This document shows, piece after piece, positions 19,328 to 28,086 of a stretch of DNA of 64,000 nucleotides (positions within the stretch are counted from its first letter, which is position 1; each line of letters begins with the position of its first letter). This DNA comes from an uncultured Pontibacter sp. Its GTDB lineage: Bacteria; Bacteroidota; Bacteroidia; Cytophagales; Hymenobacteraceae. The DNA is taken from positions 124,001-188,000 of the forward strand of contig NZ_CANLMZ010000007.1 in assembly GCF_947492645.1 (NCBI RefSeq). Direction: 5' to 3'. Position numbers and translations under genes: made by a program. The notes under the pieces were generated by a model that ran no database searches, was not told the DNA's origin, and saw nothing but the letters and a program-made list of their open reading frames with translations.

Positions 19328-20134
19328 CTAAAAAGTATAACTTAGCAAAGCCCCTCTATAATCTGGTGCTGTAATAGGCATTAAACTTAAGTTAGACTTG
19401 TTCGTTTTCTTGTGCAGTTGCGGTACAAGTATACCGGCAGCAGCTCCCATAGTATAACCAAGCAAATTATCGCTCAGGAAGTGTTTACCAGCTCTTAACC
19501 TCAAATAGCCTACAGTAGCAGGCACGGCAGCGGCAGCAGCCCATACATAAGGTCTTGCTCTTGAGTCCGGGTTAAAGTCATGAAATATTTTAGCTGCGAA
19601 AAACGAAGCGCTTGCAGCTGCTGCAGTATGGCCTGCATAAAATGAGTTGCGCGCATTAGCCCTTGTTTTTTCCTGAAGCTCCACGTCATTACTGTAGACC
19701 ATGGGTCTTGTACGAGGAGCATTACCGTTAGTCATTGTAAAAAGCGCTCCAGTTACTGCCATTGTTTCTACATACAGCACGAGTACCTGGCCTGCTTTAG
19801 CTCCGATATTGTCGTTTAGCATCATCGCGAAAGGCAGCGCAAACGAGCCGTAAAAAGGTATATCACTCGTTTTCTTCGCTGATTCTGAATCCCATCCAGC
19901 TGAAAACCTGTCAAAGCCATTTACATCACTTTTCCGAAGTGCATTTACCTGTTCTTCCGAAAGGCCATTTTTGTCTTGCATTAAGGTTAAGCCATAATAG
20001 CTAAGGCCCATACCCGCAATGATAATAGGCCCATCAACTTTAAGACTTGTTCTATATGGAGAATCCCCATTCTGGGAGTAAGCTTGGCTTATAAAGAGTG
20101 TTAGGATTGAGAATAAAGTTATTATCCGTTTCAT
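19328..20134 (-). CDS. PAP2-family phosphatase (vanadium haloperoxidase fold)
   Basis: 268 residues with signal peptide (1-20, ending A-Y-S-Q). PAP2 motifs are seen in order: R-T-R-P (motif 1), F-Y-A-G-H-T (motif 2) and R-A-G-K-H-F-L-S-D (motif 3, with catalytic His and Asp). Motif 2 usually reads S-G-H; the Ala here is a departure. Such periplasmic or membrane enzymes remove phosphate from phosphatidic acid, undecaprenyl diphosphate or lipid A. Hydrophobic stretches near 100-125 and 195-235 suggest membrane association. Substrate unknown. Confidence 0.85.
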   Translation of the reverse strand: MKRIITLFSILTLFISQAYSQNGDSPYRTSLKVDGPIIIAGMGLSYYGLTLMQDKNGLSEEQVNALRKSDVNGFDRFSAGWDSESAKKTSDIPFYGSFALPFAMMLNDNIGAKAGQVLVLYVETMAVTGALFTMTNGNAPRTRPMVYSNDVELQEKTRANARNSFYAGHTAAAASASFFAAKIFHDFNPDSRARPYVWAAAAAVPATVGYLRLRAGKHFLSDNLLGYTMGAAAGILVPQLHKKTNKSNLSLMPITAPDYRGALLSYTF

Positions 20135-20326
20135 ATAAAATTGTTTCCTGTTGAAATCTAAATTGTACTAGAAACGTGGCTGCTTAGTTAATGGTTTTGC
20201 AATACAGTTAGCTAAAACCACTTTTCTGCAGATATCTTAAGTATTATTATTGGCTACTATAGGCGATGCGGCTTTGAACGCAGGCGCCTAATAGCGTTTT
20301 ACAAACCTATCTGGGAGTATAACATG

Positions 20327-20357
20327 TTTTAACTGTGGTATAATTGTCTTAGCTTTG
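20327..20357 (+). promoter_or_regulatory. Probable promoter of metK
   Basis: TAGCTTTG at 20350-20357 matches the -7 consensus; TTTT at 20327-20330, 19 bases upstream, matches three of four -33 bases. No SAM riboswitch was recognised in the 280-base leader region. Confidence 0.5.
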
Positions 20358-20414
20358 TACCCGCTATCAAGTATGGTAGCCAGGTTTATACTTTGTACCT
20401 AAACCCTAATTAAA

Positions 20415-21719
20415 ATGCCGTATTTATTTACTTCTGAATCAGTATCAGAAGGACATCCAGATAAAGTAGCGGACCAGATATCTGACGCACTACTTGATGA
20501 ATTTTTAAAGCAGGACCCTCAGTCTAAGGTAGCTTGCGAAACACTTGTTACAACTGGTTTAGTTGTATTGAGTGGCGAGGTTAAAACCGAAGCTTACGTT
20601 GATGTACAGAAAGTGGCCCGTGATGTTATAAAGCGCATAGGCTACACAAAGTCAGAATATATGTTTGACGCAGATGCCTGTGGTGTTATTTCTGCAATTC
20701 ATGAGCAGTCTGCGGATATTAACCAAGGCGTTGAGCGGGCAAACCCTGAAGACCAGGGAGCTGGTGACCAAGGTATGATGTTTGGCTATGCTACAAACGA
20801 AACGGACAACTATATGCCGTTAGCGCTTAGCATTTCTCATTTGTTGCTTGAAGAACTTTCTGCTATTCGTAAAGAGGGCAAAGAAATGACTTACCTGCGA
20901 CCGGATGCGAAATCACAGGTAACTATCCGTTACAGCGACAACCATGTGCCAGAGAAGATTGATACAATCGTAATATCTACGCAGCACGATGAGTTTGTAA
21001 CTGCTGATAGCAATAGCGCGGAGGCAAAGGATACTGCTGAAAAGGAAATGGTAGCCAAGATCAAGGAAGATGTTGATGCTATTTTAATGCCACGCGTACT
21101 AAAGTTGTTGCCAGAGCGTATACAGAAGCTATTTAATAATGACATTGTGTACCACATCAATCCAACAGGTAAATTTGTTATTGGTGGTCCACATGGCGAT
21201 ACTGGTTTAACTGGCCGCAAAATCATAGTTGATACTTATGGAGGTAAAGGTGCTCACGGTGGTGGTGCATTCTCTGGTAAAGACTCATCTAAAGTTGACC
21301 GTTCTGCTGCTTATGCGGCGCGTCATATTGCAAAAAACTTAGTAGCTGCTGGTGTAGCTGATCAGGCGTTGGTACAAGTAGCTTACGCGATCGGTGTTGC
21401 AAAGCCGGTTGGCCTTTATGTAACAACATATGGCTCTACAAAGGTGAAAGATGCTAACGGCAACATCATGAGCGATGGAGATATTGCAGAAAAAGTAAGC
21501 AAGTTGTTTGATATGCGCCCTTATGCCATTGTTCAGCGATTTGGTTTGCAGAACCCGATCTTCTCTGAAACTGCTGCTTATGGTCACATGGGTAGAACAC
21601 CAGGTATCAAAAAGATAGAAGTTTCAGTTAACGGCCAGAAAGAAACGAAGGAATTCGAAACCTTTACCTGGGAAAAACTGGATTATGTAGATCAGATTAA
21701 AAAAGAGTTTAATCTGTAG
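20415..21719 (+). CDS. metK: S-adenosylmethionine synthetase
   Basis: 434 residues, slightly longer than the E. coli enzyme. Makes S-adenosylmethionine from methionine and ATP in the cytoplasm. Recognised by S-E-G-H-P-D-K at the N-terminus, the ATP-binding [11 protein letters not shown] block, [13 protein letters not shown], and the flexible phosphate loop G-G-G-A-F-S-G-K-D followed by V-D-R-S-A-A-Y. Starts at ATG 20415. The gene has almost no copies of the AAGTATA word that is common elsewhere, consistent with strong codon selection in a highly expressed gene. Converges with hpf across a shared terminator. Confidence 0.97.
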   Translation: MPYLFTSESVSEGHPDKVADQISDALLDEFLKQDPQSKVACETLVTTGLVVLSGEVKTEAYVDVQKVARDVIKRIGYTKSEYMFDADACGVISAIHEQSADINQGVERANPEDQGAGDQGMMFGYATNETDNYMPLALSISHLLLEELSAIRKEGKEMTYLRPDAKSQVTIRYSDNHVPEKIDTIVISTQHDEFVTADSNSAEAKDTAEKEMVAKIKEDVDAILMPRVLKLLPERIQKLFNNDIVYHINPTGKFVIGGPHGDTGLTGRKIIVDTYGGKGAHGGGAFSGKDSSKVDRSAAYAARHIAKNLVAAGVADQALVQVAYAIGVAKPVGLYVTTYGSTKVKDANGNIMSDGDIAEKVSKLFDMRPYAIVQRFGLQNPIFSETAAYGHMGRTPGIKKIEVSVNGQKETKEFETFTWEKLDYVDQIKKEFNL

Positions 21720-21754
21720 TTTTAGAAAACCGTAAGGTTGCAAAAGCTTTATAA

Positions 21755-21808
21755 ACCCATAAAAACAAAGGGCCTGCTATACTTAGCAGGCCCTTTGTTT
21801 TTATGGGT
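21755..21808. terminator. Bidirectional terminator between metK and hpf
   Basis: A 24-bp perfect stem (21755-21778 with 21785-21808), extendable by one more A-T pair, with A and T runs in both directions. Serves metK (plus) and hpf (minus). Confidence 0.9.
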
Positions 21809-21857
21809 AGATGATTATAATTTATCAGCAGTAACTATAAATCAATGTTGGTAGTTT

Positions 21858-22157
21858 TTAGTGAGCCATCTGTTTTTCCTTATACTTCTTTAGCTGGCGT
21901 CGCATAGCTTCAACTGCGGCATCGGCGGCGGCCTCAAACGATGGCGCGTCCTCTTCTGAGTAAAGCGTAGAGCCTGGTACAAACAGCTTTATCTCCACAG
22001 TTTTAGTATCGATACCATCGTTGTTATTATGCTTGAGGAACACTTCCCCTTCCACAACGCGATCATAGAAAGTTTCAAGCTTGTCTACTTTCTGCTGGAT
22101 GAAATCGGTAAGCTGCTGGTCAGCCTCGAAGTGGATGGAATGCATCTGTAGCTTCAT
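21858..22157 (-). CDS. hpf: Ribosome hibernation-promoting factor, short form
   Basis: 99 residues, the length of the short HPF/YfiA type. It binds the 30S A and P sites and stores ribosomes as inactive particles in stationary phase. Family features: M-H-S-I-H-F-x-A-D at the start, the Y-D-R-V-V-E-G-E-V-F-L strand, and the basic C-terminal helix R-R-Q-L-K-K-Y-K-E-K. It is the last gene of rpsU-xerC-hpf; the gap to xerC is only 24 bases. No long-form dimerisation domain is present. Confidence 0.93.
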   Translation of the reverse strand: MKLQMHSIHFEADQQLTDFIQQKVDKLETFYDRVVEGEVFLKHNNNDGIDTKTVEIKLFVPGSTLYSEEDAPSFEAAADAAVEAMRRQLKKYKEKQMAH

Positions 22158-22181
22158 AGTCGTATAATTAAATGGTTTAAC

Positions 22182-23060
22182 TTATGCTTTTGGATGTGCT
22201 TTCTCGAATATCGATTTAAGCTGCTCTATTGAGTTATGCGTGTAAACCTGCGTTGCCGCCAGGCTGGAATGTCCGAGCAAATCTTTTATGGCGTTTAAAT
22301 CAGCTCCCTTGTTAAGCAGGTGTGTAGCAAAAGAATGCCGCAACACGTGTGGGCTGTTATGATCGGAGGTGGTTATCAAGCTAATATACTTTTTTACAAC
22401 ACGATAAACGAACTTTGGATAAAGAGGACGAGCTTTATTAGTAACGAGCAGCTTTTCTGAATTGTTATCTTCTATTTCGCTTTTCTTGTGCTGCAGGTAA
22501 ACTTCAATAGAGCTCACCAGCGAATCATTGATAGGTACAATCCGCTCTTTATTGCCTTTGCCTAGCACACGCACCGTTTTAGCGCGCATATCTAGATCAT
22601 TTTCTTCAATGCCGATAAGCTCTGCCAAGCGAATACCTGTGCCATACAAAAACTCCAGTATAAGCCTGTCGCGTTGCCCTTCAAAAGTATCTTTAAAGTC
22701 AAAGCTATCTAACAGGTTGTTGAAAGGTTCTTCGGGTACGAAGGCGGGAAGCCTTTTAGGTGCTTTAGGTGCTTTGATGCGCACCATAGGGTTAACGGAA
22801 ATACGCTGTTGCGAAAGCAGAAATCTATAATAGGAGCGCAGGCATGCAATCTTCCTATTAATAGACCTAGGTTTAATGTTGTTCTGAACAAGGGTTAATA
22901 TCCAGGAACGGATAATTGTATGATCAGCTTCGGCTGGATCAGTAATCTGGTATACTTGATTTAAGTATTCGGTAAACTGACCTAAATCTGTATGATAGGA
23001 GGTAAGGGTGTGCGGGCTATACCGCTTTTCGTACTGTAAGTACTTAAAGAATAATTCCAT
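22182..23060 (-). CDS. xerC: Site-specific tyrosine recombinase XerC-like
   Basis: 292 residues. N-terminal SAM-like core-binding domain (about 1-85) and C-terminal catalytic domain with the R-H-R-H-Y set: R in T-G-I-R-L-A-E-L, H-V-L-R-H-S-F-A-T-H, G-H-S-S-L-A-A-T-Q and the nucleophile Y in Q-V-Y-T-H. With a XerD partner it resolves chromosome dimers at dif. The ATG at 23060 sits in one arm of a long hairpin (23050-23111). Assigned as xerC rather than xerD by its rpsU-xerC-hpf setting, known in Bacteroidota. Confidence 0.9.
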   Translation of the reverse strand: MELFFKYLQYEKRYSPHTLTSYHTDLGQFTEYLNQVYQITDPAEADHTIIRSWILTLVQNNIKPRSINRKIACLRSYYRFLLSQQRISVNPMVRIKAPKAPKRLPAFVPEEPFNNLLDSFDFKDTFEGQRDRLILEFLYGTGIRLAELIGIEENDLDMRAKTVRVLGKGNKERIVPINDSLVSSIEVYLQHKKSEIEDNNSEKLLVTNKARPLYPKFVYRVVKKYISLITTSDHNSPHVLRHSFATHLLNKGADLNAIKDLLGHSSLAATQVYTHNSIEQLKSIFEKAHPKA

Positions 23061-23111
23061 AAATTAATGTAGCCGATGTGAAGGTCAGCTACACTAATTT
23101 ATGGAATTATT
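23050..23111. repeat. Inverted repeat spanning the xerC start codon
   Basis: 23050-23073 is complementary to 23088-23111 over 24 bp with one mismatch. On the minus strand the hairpin begins 20 bases after the rpsU stop, and its 3' arm contains the xerC ATG. It could attenuate the rpsU transcript, hide the xerC start, or both. The T run that would make it a standard terminator is weak. Confidence 0.75.
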
Positions 23112-23130
23112 AAATATATTGCTAGAAAGA

Positions 23131-23325
23131 CTAGTAGTTTTGATCAGCAAAAAGCTTCTGCTTGTAAGCAGCTCTTTCTTTTTGCTTTCTCTTAGCTACA
23201 GATGGCTTTTCGAAAAAGGTTCTTGAGCGTAACTCTTTCAGAACGCCAGTTCTTTCAAATTTCTTTTTGAATCTCTTTAGTGCACGGTCTACTGACTCGT
23301 TATCTTTTACGTTTACAATAATCAT
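23131..23325 (-). CDS. rpsU: 30S ribosomal protein S21
   Basis: 64 residues, the normal size. Starts M-I-I-V-N-V-K-D-N-E-S and carries the basic helical body R-A-L-K-R-F-K-K-K-F-E-R-T-G and R-K-Q-K-E-R-A. S21 joins the 30S platform near the 3' end of 16S rRNA. In Bacteroidota it is involved in hiding the anti-Shine-Dalgarno sequence (established knowledge), which fits the weak ribosome-binding sites seen across this window. Confidence 0.97.
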   Translation of the reverse strand: MIIVNVKDNESVDRALKRFKKKFERTGVLKELRSRTFFEKPSVAKRKQKERAAYKQKLFADQNY

Positions 23326-23355
23326 GTTATCTCTCTTCTCTTAGAATTAGGATTG

Positions 23356-23388
23356 CAAATTTAACGAAGGTTATACTTAAAAATCAAT
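23356..23388 (-). promoter_or_regulatory. Probable rpsU promoter
   Basis: Read on the minus strand, TAAATTTG (23363-23356) matches the -7 consensus; ATTG (23388-23385) lies 21 bases upstream as a -33 element with three of four matches. Confidence 0.45.
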
Positions 23389-23471
23389 AGATTGGGCAAA
23401 TATTTATCCAAATCTGTGAAAAATAAATAGGCGACTACACTAAAAAGCGCAATTTACTGCCTGTAAGCCTA

Positions 23472-24614
23472 TTATTTAAGTATAGCTCTTGATATAACAA
23501 GCTTTTGTATCTCGCTTGTTCCCTCACCAATGGTACAAAGTTTGGCGTCGCGGTAATATTTTTCGGCTGGATAGTCTTTCGTAAAGCCATAGCCGCCAAA
23601 AATCTGCACAGCTTCGTTAGCCACTCTAACTGATACTTCAGATGCGTACAGTTTTGCCATGGCAGACTCTTTATTTACGTTTAAGCCACGGTTTTTCATA
23701 TCAGCAGCCTGGTAAGTAAGCAATGAGGCTGCCTCTACTTCTGTAGCCATATCCGCTAACTTAAAAGCAATGCCCTGAAAGCTTGAGATTGGCTTATTAA
23801 ATTGGCTACGCTCTTGCGAGTAAGCCAATGCTGCCTCAAATGCGCCCTGAGCAATACCCAGCGATAGTGCTGCAATAGAGATACGTCCGCCATCCAAAAC
23901 TTTCATAGCCTGAATAAAGCCATCGCCAACCTCACCTAAAATTTGGTCTTTATGTACGCGGCAATCCTGGAAAATAAGTTCTGTTGTTTCAGAGGCACGC
24001 ATTCCCAACTTGTCTTCCTTGCGGCCAGCGCTAAAGCCAGGTGTGCCTTTTTCAATCACAAAAGCAGTCATGCCATGAGAGTCGCCTACTTCTCCTGTGC
24101 GCACAATAACTACGGCCACGTTACCTGACTTGCCATGCGTAATAAAGTTTTTGGCACCATTGATAACCCAATGGTCTCCATCCTGTACAGCAACAGTACG
24201 CATATTGCCGGCATCAGAACCCGTATTAGGCTCGGTTAAACCCCAGGCACCAATCCACTCGGCAGTTGCAAGTTTAGGCAGGTATTTCTGCTTTTGCTCT
24301 TCGTTGCCAAATTGTAGGATATGGCCAGTACAAAGCGAGTTGTGAGCCGCCATAGATAAGCCGATGGAACCGTCAATCTTAGATAGTTCTGCAATAGCTG
24401 TAACATACTCCAGGTAACCAAAGCCTGAACCACCATACTGTGTTGGCACTAAAACGCCCATCAGGCCCAGTTCACCCAGTTTCTTAAATACTTCAACCGG
24501 AAACTCCTGTGTGTCGTCCCATTCACGCATCTTTGGCTTAATATTCTTGGCACCAAAGTCACGGACCATGTCCGCGATCATGCGCTGATTTTCTGTAAGT
24601 TTAAATTCCATCAA
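23472..24614 (-). CDS. Acyl-CoA dehydrogenase (short-chain/butyryl-CoA type)
   Basis: 380 residues. FAD-dependent first step of fatty acid beta-oxidation. Family blocks: W-G-L-T-E-P-N-T-G-S-D-A-G in the flavin-binding region, Q-I-F-G-G-Y-G-F-T-K-D-Y-P-A-E-K-Y-Y-R-D-A-K and the catalytic Glu in I-G-E-G-T-S-E-I-Q near the C-terminus, the position used by short- and medium-chain enzymes. M-M at the start leaves a choice of two adjacent ATGs. It seems to be a single-gene unit; electron transfer flavoprotein genes are not nearby. Confidence 0.93.
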   Translation of the reverse strand: MMEFKLTENQRMIADMVRDFGAKNIKPKMREWDDTQEFPVEVFKKLGELGLMGVLVPTQYGGSGFGYLEYVTAIAELSKIDGSIGLSMAAHNSLCTGHILQFGNEEQKQKYLPKLATAEWIGAWGLTEPNTGSDAGNMRTVAVQDGDHWVINGAKNFITHGKSGNVAVVIVRTGEVGDSHGMTAFVIEKGTPGFSAGRKEDKLGMRASETTELIFQDCRVHKDQILGEVGDGFIQAMKVLDGGRISIAALSLGIAQGAFEAALAYSQERSQFNKPISSFQGIAFKLADMATEVEAASLLTYQAADMKNRGLNVNKESAMAKLYASEVSVRVANEAVQIFGGYGFTKDYPAEKYYRDAKLCTIGEGTSEIQKLVISRAILK

Positions 24615-24675
24615 AAGTGTTAGTGTAGCAGATTTAAAGTAGCGTATTTAACGGCTTTACCCTATCCGTTGTTTA

Positions 24676-24706
24676 CAAAGCTATGCAATTGTACGTAAAA
24701 GCCAAC
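24676..24706 (-). promoter_or_regulatory. Probable promoter of the acyl-CoA dehydrogenase gene
   Basis: On the minus strand, GTTG (24706-24703), 19 bases, then TAGCTTTG (24683-24676): a full -7 match and three of four -33 bases. Confidence 0.45.
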
Positions 24707-24773
24707 GTAGAACATGTAATTTAACTTATATTGTATAGTAAAGTATGATGCTTGCAGCCAGCTACCAGTATTT

Positions 24774-24805
24774 TTTGATAGCGGCTATTATTTGCGTTAT
24801 CTTTG
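24774..24805 (+). promoter_or_regulatory. Promoter of the PHP phosphatase operon
   Basis: TTTG at 24774-24777, 20 bases, TATCTTTG at 24798-24805. Both elements match the Bacteroidota consensus. Transcription would begin about 55 bases before the ATG at 24865. Confidence 0.65.
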
Positions 24806-24864
24806 AAGTTAGTATTATACTTACAAGCATTAACCGGTAGATTGGTTGTGCTAAGGAACAGCAA

Positions 24865-25611
24865 ATGAAAAAGTTTCTACAAAGCCTATTTAGAAGAGAA
24901 AGCGTGGTTGAAGAGTCTTTCAGCGCACTTGGCGTTGATATGCACTCTCATATCCTGCCGGGCCTCGATGATGGATCTGATAGCCTGGAGAAGTCTTTGG
25001 AACTGGTGCTGGCCATGAAGGAACTTGGTTACAGGAAGCTGATCATGACACCCCATATCATGAGCGATTTCTATAAGAACACTCCGGAGGGCATTCGGGA
25101 GCGTTTGCAACTTTTACGCGAGGCCGTGCAGCAGGCAGGTATCGAAATGGAATTAGACTGTGCTGCGGAATATTACCTGGATGAAGGTTTCCTGGAGAAG
25201 TTGGAGAATGATGAAGAAGTCTTAACCTTCGGAGATAACTATCTTCTGTTCGAAACATCTTTTTTAAACGAGCCACTTAACCTGCGTGAGGCAATTTTTA
25301 AGATGCGCTCTAAAGGTTACAAGCCGGTGCTGGCACACCCTGAACGTTACAATTACTTTTACGGTAAGTTTGAGGAGCTCGTAGAACTATGGAGGCAAGG
25401 TGTTCTGTTTCAGCCTAACCTTAATTCTCTTTCAGGATATTACTCGCCAGGGGCCAAGGCAGTAGCCGAGAAATTGATTGATAATGGCATGGTAGATTTT
25501 TTAGGATCGGATGTGCATGGGCTGAAACACACCGGATCTCTAAACAAAGTATTAGCCAGCAAGTACCTGCCAAAGGCCTTAGCCTTAGCCGTACGCAACA
25601 ATCAACTCTAG
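24865..25611 (+). CDS. CpsB/YwqE-type PHP-domain tyrosine-protein phosphatase
   Basis: 248 residues. Metal-binding PHP motifs: D-M-H-S-H-I-L-P-G-L-D-D-G near residue 27, M-T-P-H-I, a central A-A-E-Y-Y, L-A-H-P-E-R-Y and S-D-V-H-G. This is the CpsB/CapC class of manganese-dependent tyrosine phosphatases that switch off BY-kinases controlling polysaccharide export. No Wzc-like kinase is in the window. The N-terminus has no signal, so it is cytoplasmic. First gene of a run that continues with an epimerase 26 bases later. Confidence 0.88.
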   Translation: MKKFLQSLFRRESVVEESFSALGVDMHSHILPGLDDGSDSLEKSLELVLAMKELGYRKLIMTPHIMSDFYKNTPEGIRERLQLLREAVQQAGIEMELDCAAEYYLDEGFLEKLENDEEVLTFGDNYLLFETSFLNEPLNLREAIFKMRSKGYKPVLAHPERYNYFYGKFEELVELWRQGVLFQPNLNSLSGYYSPGAKAVAEKLIDNGMVDFLGSDVHGLKHTGSLNKVLASKYLPKALALAVRNNQL

Positions 25612-25637
25612 TTAACCCCACTTTAATTCTACAAGTC

Positions 25638-26609
25638 ATGACGGTATTTGTAACAGGCGGCAGCGGCCTTATTGGCAGTTTTCTCATTCCTGCGTTACTA
25701 GGGCAAGGCTACTCTGTTAAGGCTAGTTACCGGGGGCAGGTGCCGCAGGTAGCAGGGCAAGTACAATGGCTTGAGGGCGATGTGTTGGATCCGGTTTTTC
25801 TGAGAGGCGCTCTAAAAGATGTTGCCTATGTTTTTCACTGTGCCGGTTTGGTGTCATATGCCCCGCAAGATAGAGAACTGCTTAAGCAGGTAAACATAGA
25901 GGGTGTTGCCAACATCGTTAATGCCTGTCTGGAACATGGCCATATAAAGCTGTGCCATGTAAGCTCTATCGCCGCCATTGGCAGGCCAAAGGGAGTTAAA
26001 GTGCTGTCAGAGAAAGATAAGTGGGATATAGCCGAAGAACACTCTGCCTATGCAAGCTCTAAATATTTTGGTGAACTGGAAGTATGGCGTGGTGTGGCAG
26101 AAGGATTGAAAGCTGTGGTTGTGAACCCATCGGTTATACTTGGCCCCGCAGACTGGCACCGCAGCAGTACACAGCTATTTAAATATGTATACAACGAAAA
26201 CCCTTTTTATACCGAAGGTGGCGCTAATTTTGTAGATGTACGTGATGTGGTAGAGGCCATGCTGCAACTAACTTTCTCTGATATTTCGGGGGAAAAGTTT
26301 ATATTAAACGCAGAGCAGCTGAGCTACAAGGAGTTTTTTGAAGCTGTTGCCCATAGCTTTGGTAAAAAAGCCCCAGGATTTAAAGTGCCTCCGGCATTGG
26401 CAGAAGTTGTGTGGCGCCTGGAACATGTGCGCACATGGTTTACAGGTGGCAGACCTCTGATTACAAAAGATACAGCGCGTATTACTGGCAAGCAGCATTT
26501 TTTTAGCAACGACAAAGTGCGCAAAGCCACAGGTATAAGTTTCAGACCTGTTTATGATAGTTTAGAATGGGTGTGCCGAGAGCTGAAGACTACGGCGCAA
26601 AGTAACTAA
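25638..26609 (+). CDS. NAD-dependent epimerase/dehydratase family protein (extended SDR)
   Basis: 323 residues. Rossmann start V-F-V-T-G-G-S-G-L-I-G-S with the extended-SDR G-x-x-G-x-x-G pattern, then active-site S-S-I-A-A-I-G and Y-A-S-S-K (YxxxK). Members act on nucleotide sugars, flavonoids or steroid-like substrates; V-N-P-S-V-I-L-G-P-A-D-W is typical of the dihydroflavonol reductase-like branch. The substrate cannot be assigned. Lies between the PHP phosphatase (26 bases) and a TPR protein (73 bases) and is probably co-transcribed. Confidence 0.85.
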   Translation: MTVFVTGGSGLIGSFLIPALLGQGYSVKASYRGQVPQVAGQVQWLEGDVLDPVFLRGALKDVAYVFHCAGLVSYAPQDRELLKQVNIEGVANIVNACLEHGHIKLCHVSSIAAIGRPKGVKVLSEKDKWDIAEEHSAYASSKYFGELEVWRGVAEGLKAVVVNPSVILGPADWHRSSTQLFKYVYNENPFYTEGGANFVDVRDVVEAMLQLTFSDISGEKFILNAEQLSYKEFFEAVAHSFGKKAPGFKVPPALAEVVWRLEHVRTWFTGGRPLITKDTARITGKQHFFSNDKVRKATGISFRPVYDSLEWVCRELKTTAQSN

Positions 26610-26682
26610 TCATCTAAACTATTTAGAGTGTTAAAATGTAGTAAGACAAAGGCTGTTACCCTGCAGCTTGTTGGATTTTGAG

Positions 26683-28080
26683 ATGAAAGATAACTTTGAA
26701 GAACACAGCGAAGAGCTGGAACTTATAAATCGTTTCGAGCAGATGCTTGGAAGTAATGAGACTGTTTTTTTTGATTTAACTGACTTTGAGTCTATTATAG
26801 ATTATTATACCGCCAACTTTGAATACAAGAAAGCGCTTTTAGCTTGCGATGCCGCTCTGGTACAGTATCCTTTCTCATCAGGTTTGCTAATAGACAAGGC
26901 CCAGTTGCTGGCCATGGCCGGTGACTTTGAAGAGGCATTGACTGTAATTAACGAAGTAGCAGAAGTAGAGCCTGAAAGCGCAGATGTACAGCTAACCCGT
27001 GGTATTATTTACACACAACGGGGAGAGTTTCGAGATGCCATCGGTTATTTTAAGAAAGCCCTGGCATACTCCGATGACAGAGACGACATCTATTTCAATA
27101 TTGGACTGGCATACCAAAGTTGGGGTAAATTTAACTCAGCAATAAAGTACTATAAAAAATGCATTGCGCTTAACATCGAGAATGAGGCGGCCATGCAAGA
27201 GATTATTTTCTGCATGGAGTTATCCGGTTCAATTCGCGAGCACCTGCCATTTTTCCAGGAGTTTGTAGACAACGACCCATACTCATATGTAGCCTGGTTT
27301 AACTTGGGTAACGTTTACAATAAGTTAGGCTCTTACGATAAAGCCATTGCCGCTTACGACTATGCTACCATTATAAAGGCAGACTTTGTTACCGCTTATA
27401 ACAATATGGCAAACGCCTATGTGTTTTTAGGAGAGTACTCAAAGGCTATAGAAGGGTTTAATGCGATGCTGGAGCACGGCACGCCCTCGGCAGAAGTATA
27501 CTGCAACATTGGGGAGTGTTACGAAAAAATGGGCCAATGGGACCTTTCGCGCCGCTACTACCAGAAGTCAGTAGACCTGGATCCGGATATGGACGAGGCC
27601 TGGTTTGGTATTGGCGTTATACTGGATGCCCAGGAAAAATGGTACGAGGCAGTACACTTCTTTAAAAAAGCAATTGAGCTTTACGATGATAGCGCTGACT
27701 ATTGGGTGGCCCTGGCCGCAGCCGAGTATAATGTAGGGCATGTGGTATCTGCTTTGGAAAGCTATGAGCGTGCTGCCGAAATTCAGCCCGAAGACAAAAA
27801 TATATACCTGAACTGGTCCATTATTTTATTTGAGCAAGGCAATTTTGAAGAGGCCACAGAAATAATTTTAAATGCCATTGAACTGCAACCAGACGAAGCA
27901 GAGCTTTATTATCGGGCATGTGCTTACATGCTTTCGGCAGGAAAATACCGCGAAGCTTATAATTATCTAGAAAATGCCTTAATTTTGAATTTCGATAAGC
28001 ACAAACTGTTGTTCGAGTTCTTTCCGGAGCTTGAGTCGCAGCGTGCCCTATCGAGGTTAATTGATCAATATCGCAAATAA
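26683..28080 (+). CDS. Tetratricopeptide repeat protein
   Basis: 465 residues from the ATG at 26683 (a TTG at 26668 would add five). An acidic N-terminus is followed by about a dozen TPR units, for example A-I-G-Y-F-K-K-A-L-A-Y and A-I-A-A-Y-D-Y-A-T-I-I, running to the end. No signal peptide or catalytic domain is visible, so it is likely a cytoplasmic scaffold. The ComA-like gene begins 6 bases after its stop, so the two are translationally linked, which is the best hint to a shared job. Confidence 0.88.
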   Translation: MKDNFEEHSEELELINRFEQMLGSNETVFFDLTDFESIIDYYTANFEYKKALLACDAALVQYPFSSGLLIDKAQLLAMAGDFEEALTVINEVAEVEPESADVQLTRGIIYTQRGEFRDAIGYFKKALAYSDDRDDIYFNIGLAYQSWGKFNSAIKYYKKCIALNIENEAAMQEIIFCMELSGSIREHLPFFQEFVDNDPYSYVAWFNLGNVYNKLGSYDKAIAAYDYATIIKADFVTAYNNMANAYVFLGEYSKAIEGFNAMLEHGTPSAEVYCNIGECYEKMGQWDLSRRYYQKSVDLDPDMDEAWFGIGVILDAQEKWYEAVHFFKKAIELYDDSADYWVALAAAEYNVGHVVSALESYERAAEIQPEDKNIYLNWSIILFEQGNFEEATEIILNAIELQPDEAELYYRACAYMLSAGKYREAYNYLENALILNFDKHKLLFEFFPELESQRALSRLIDQYRK

Positions 28081-28086
28081 AACTAG

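Noticed and set aside
20135..20414. SAM riboswitch before metK
   Set aside because: I looked for SAM-I, SAM-II and SAM-III-like conserved blocks and found no convincing match.
21736..21743. TTGCAACC on the minus strand after metK
   Set aside because: No GGGTCAT-like box at the right distance and no gene downstream in that direction within range; probably chance.
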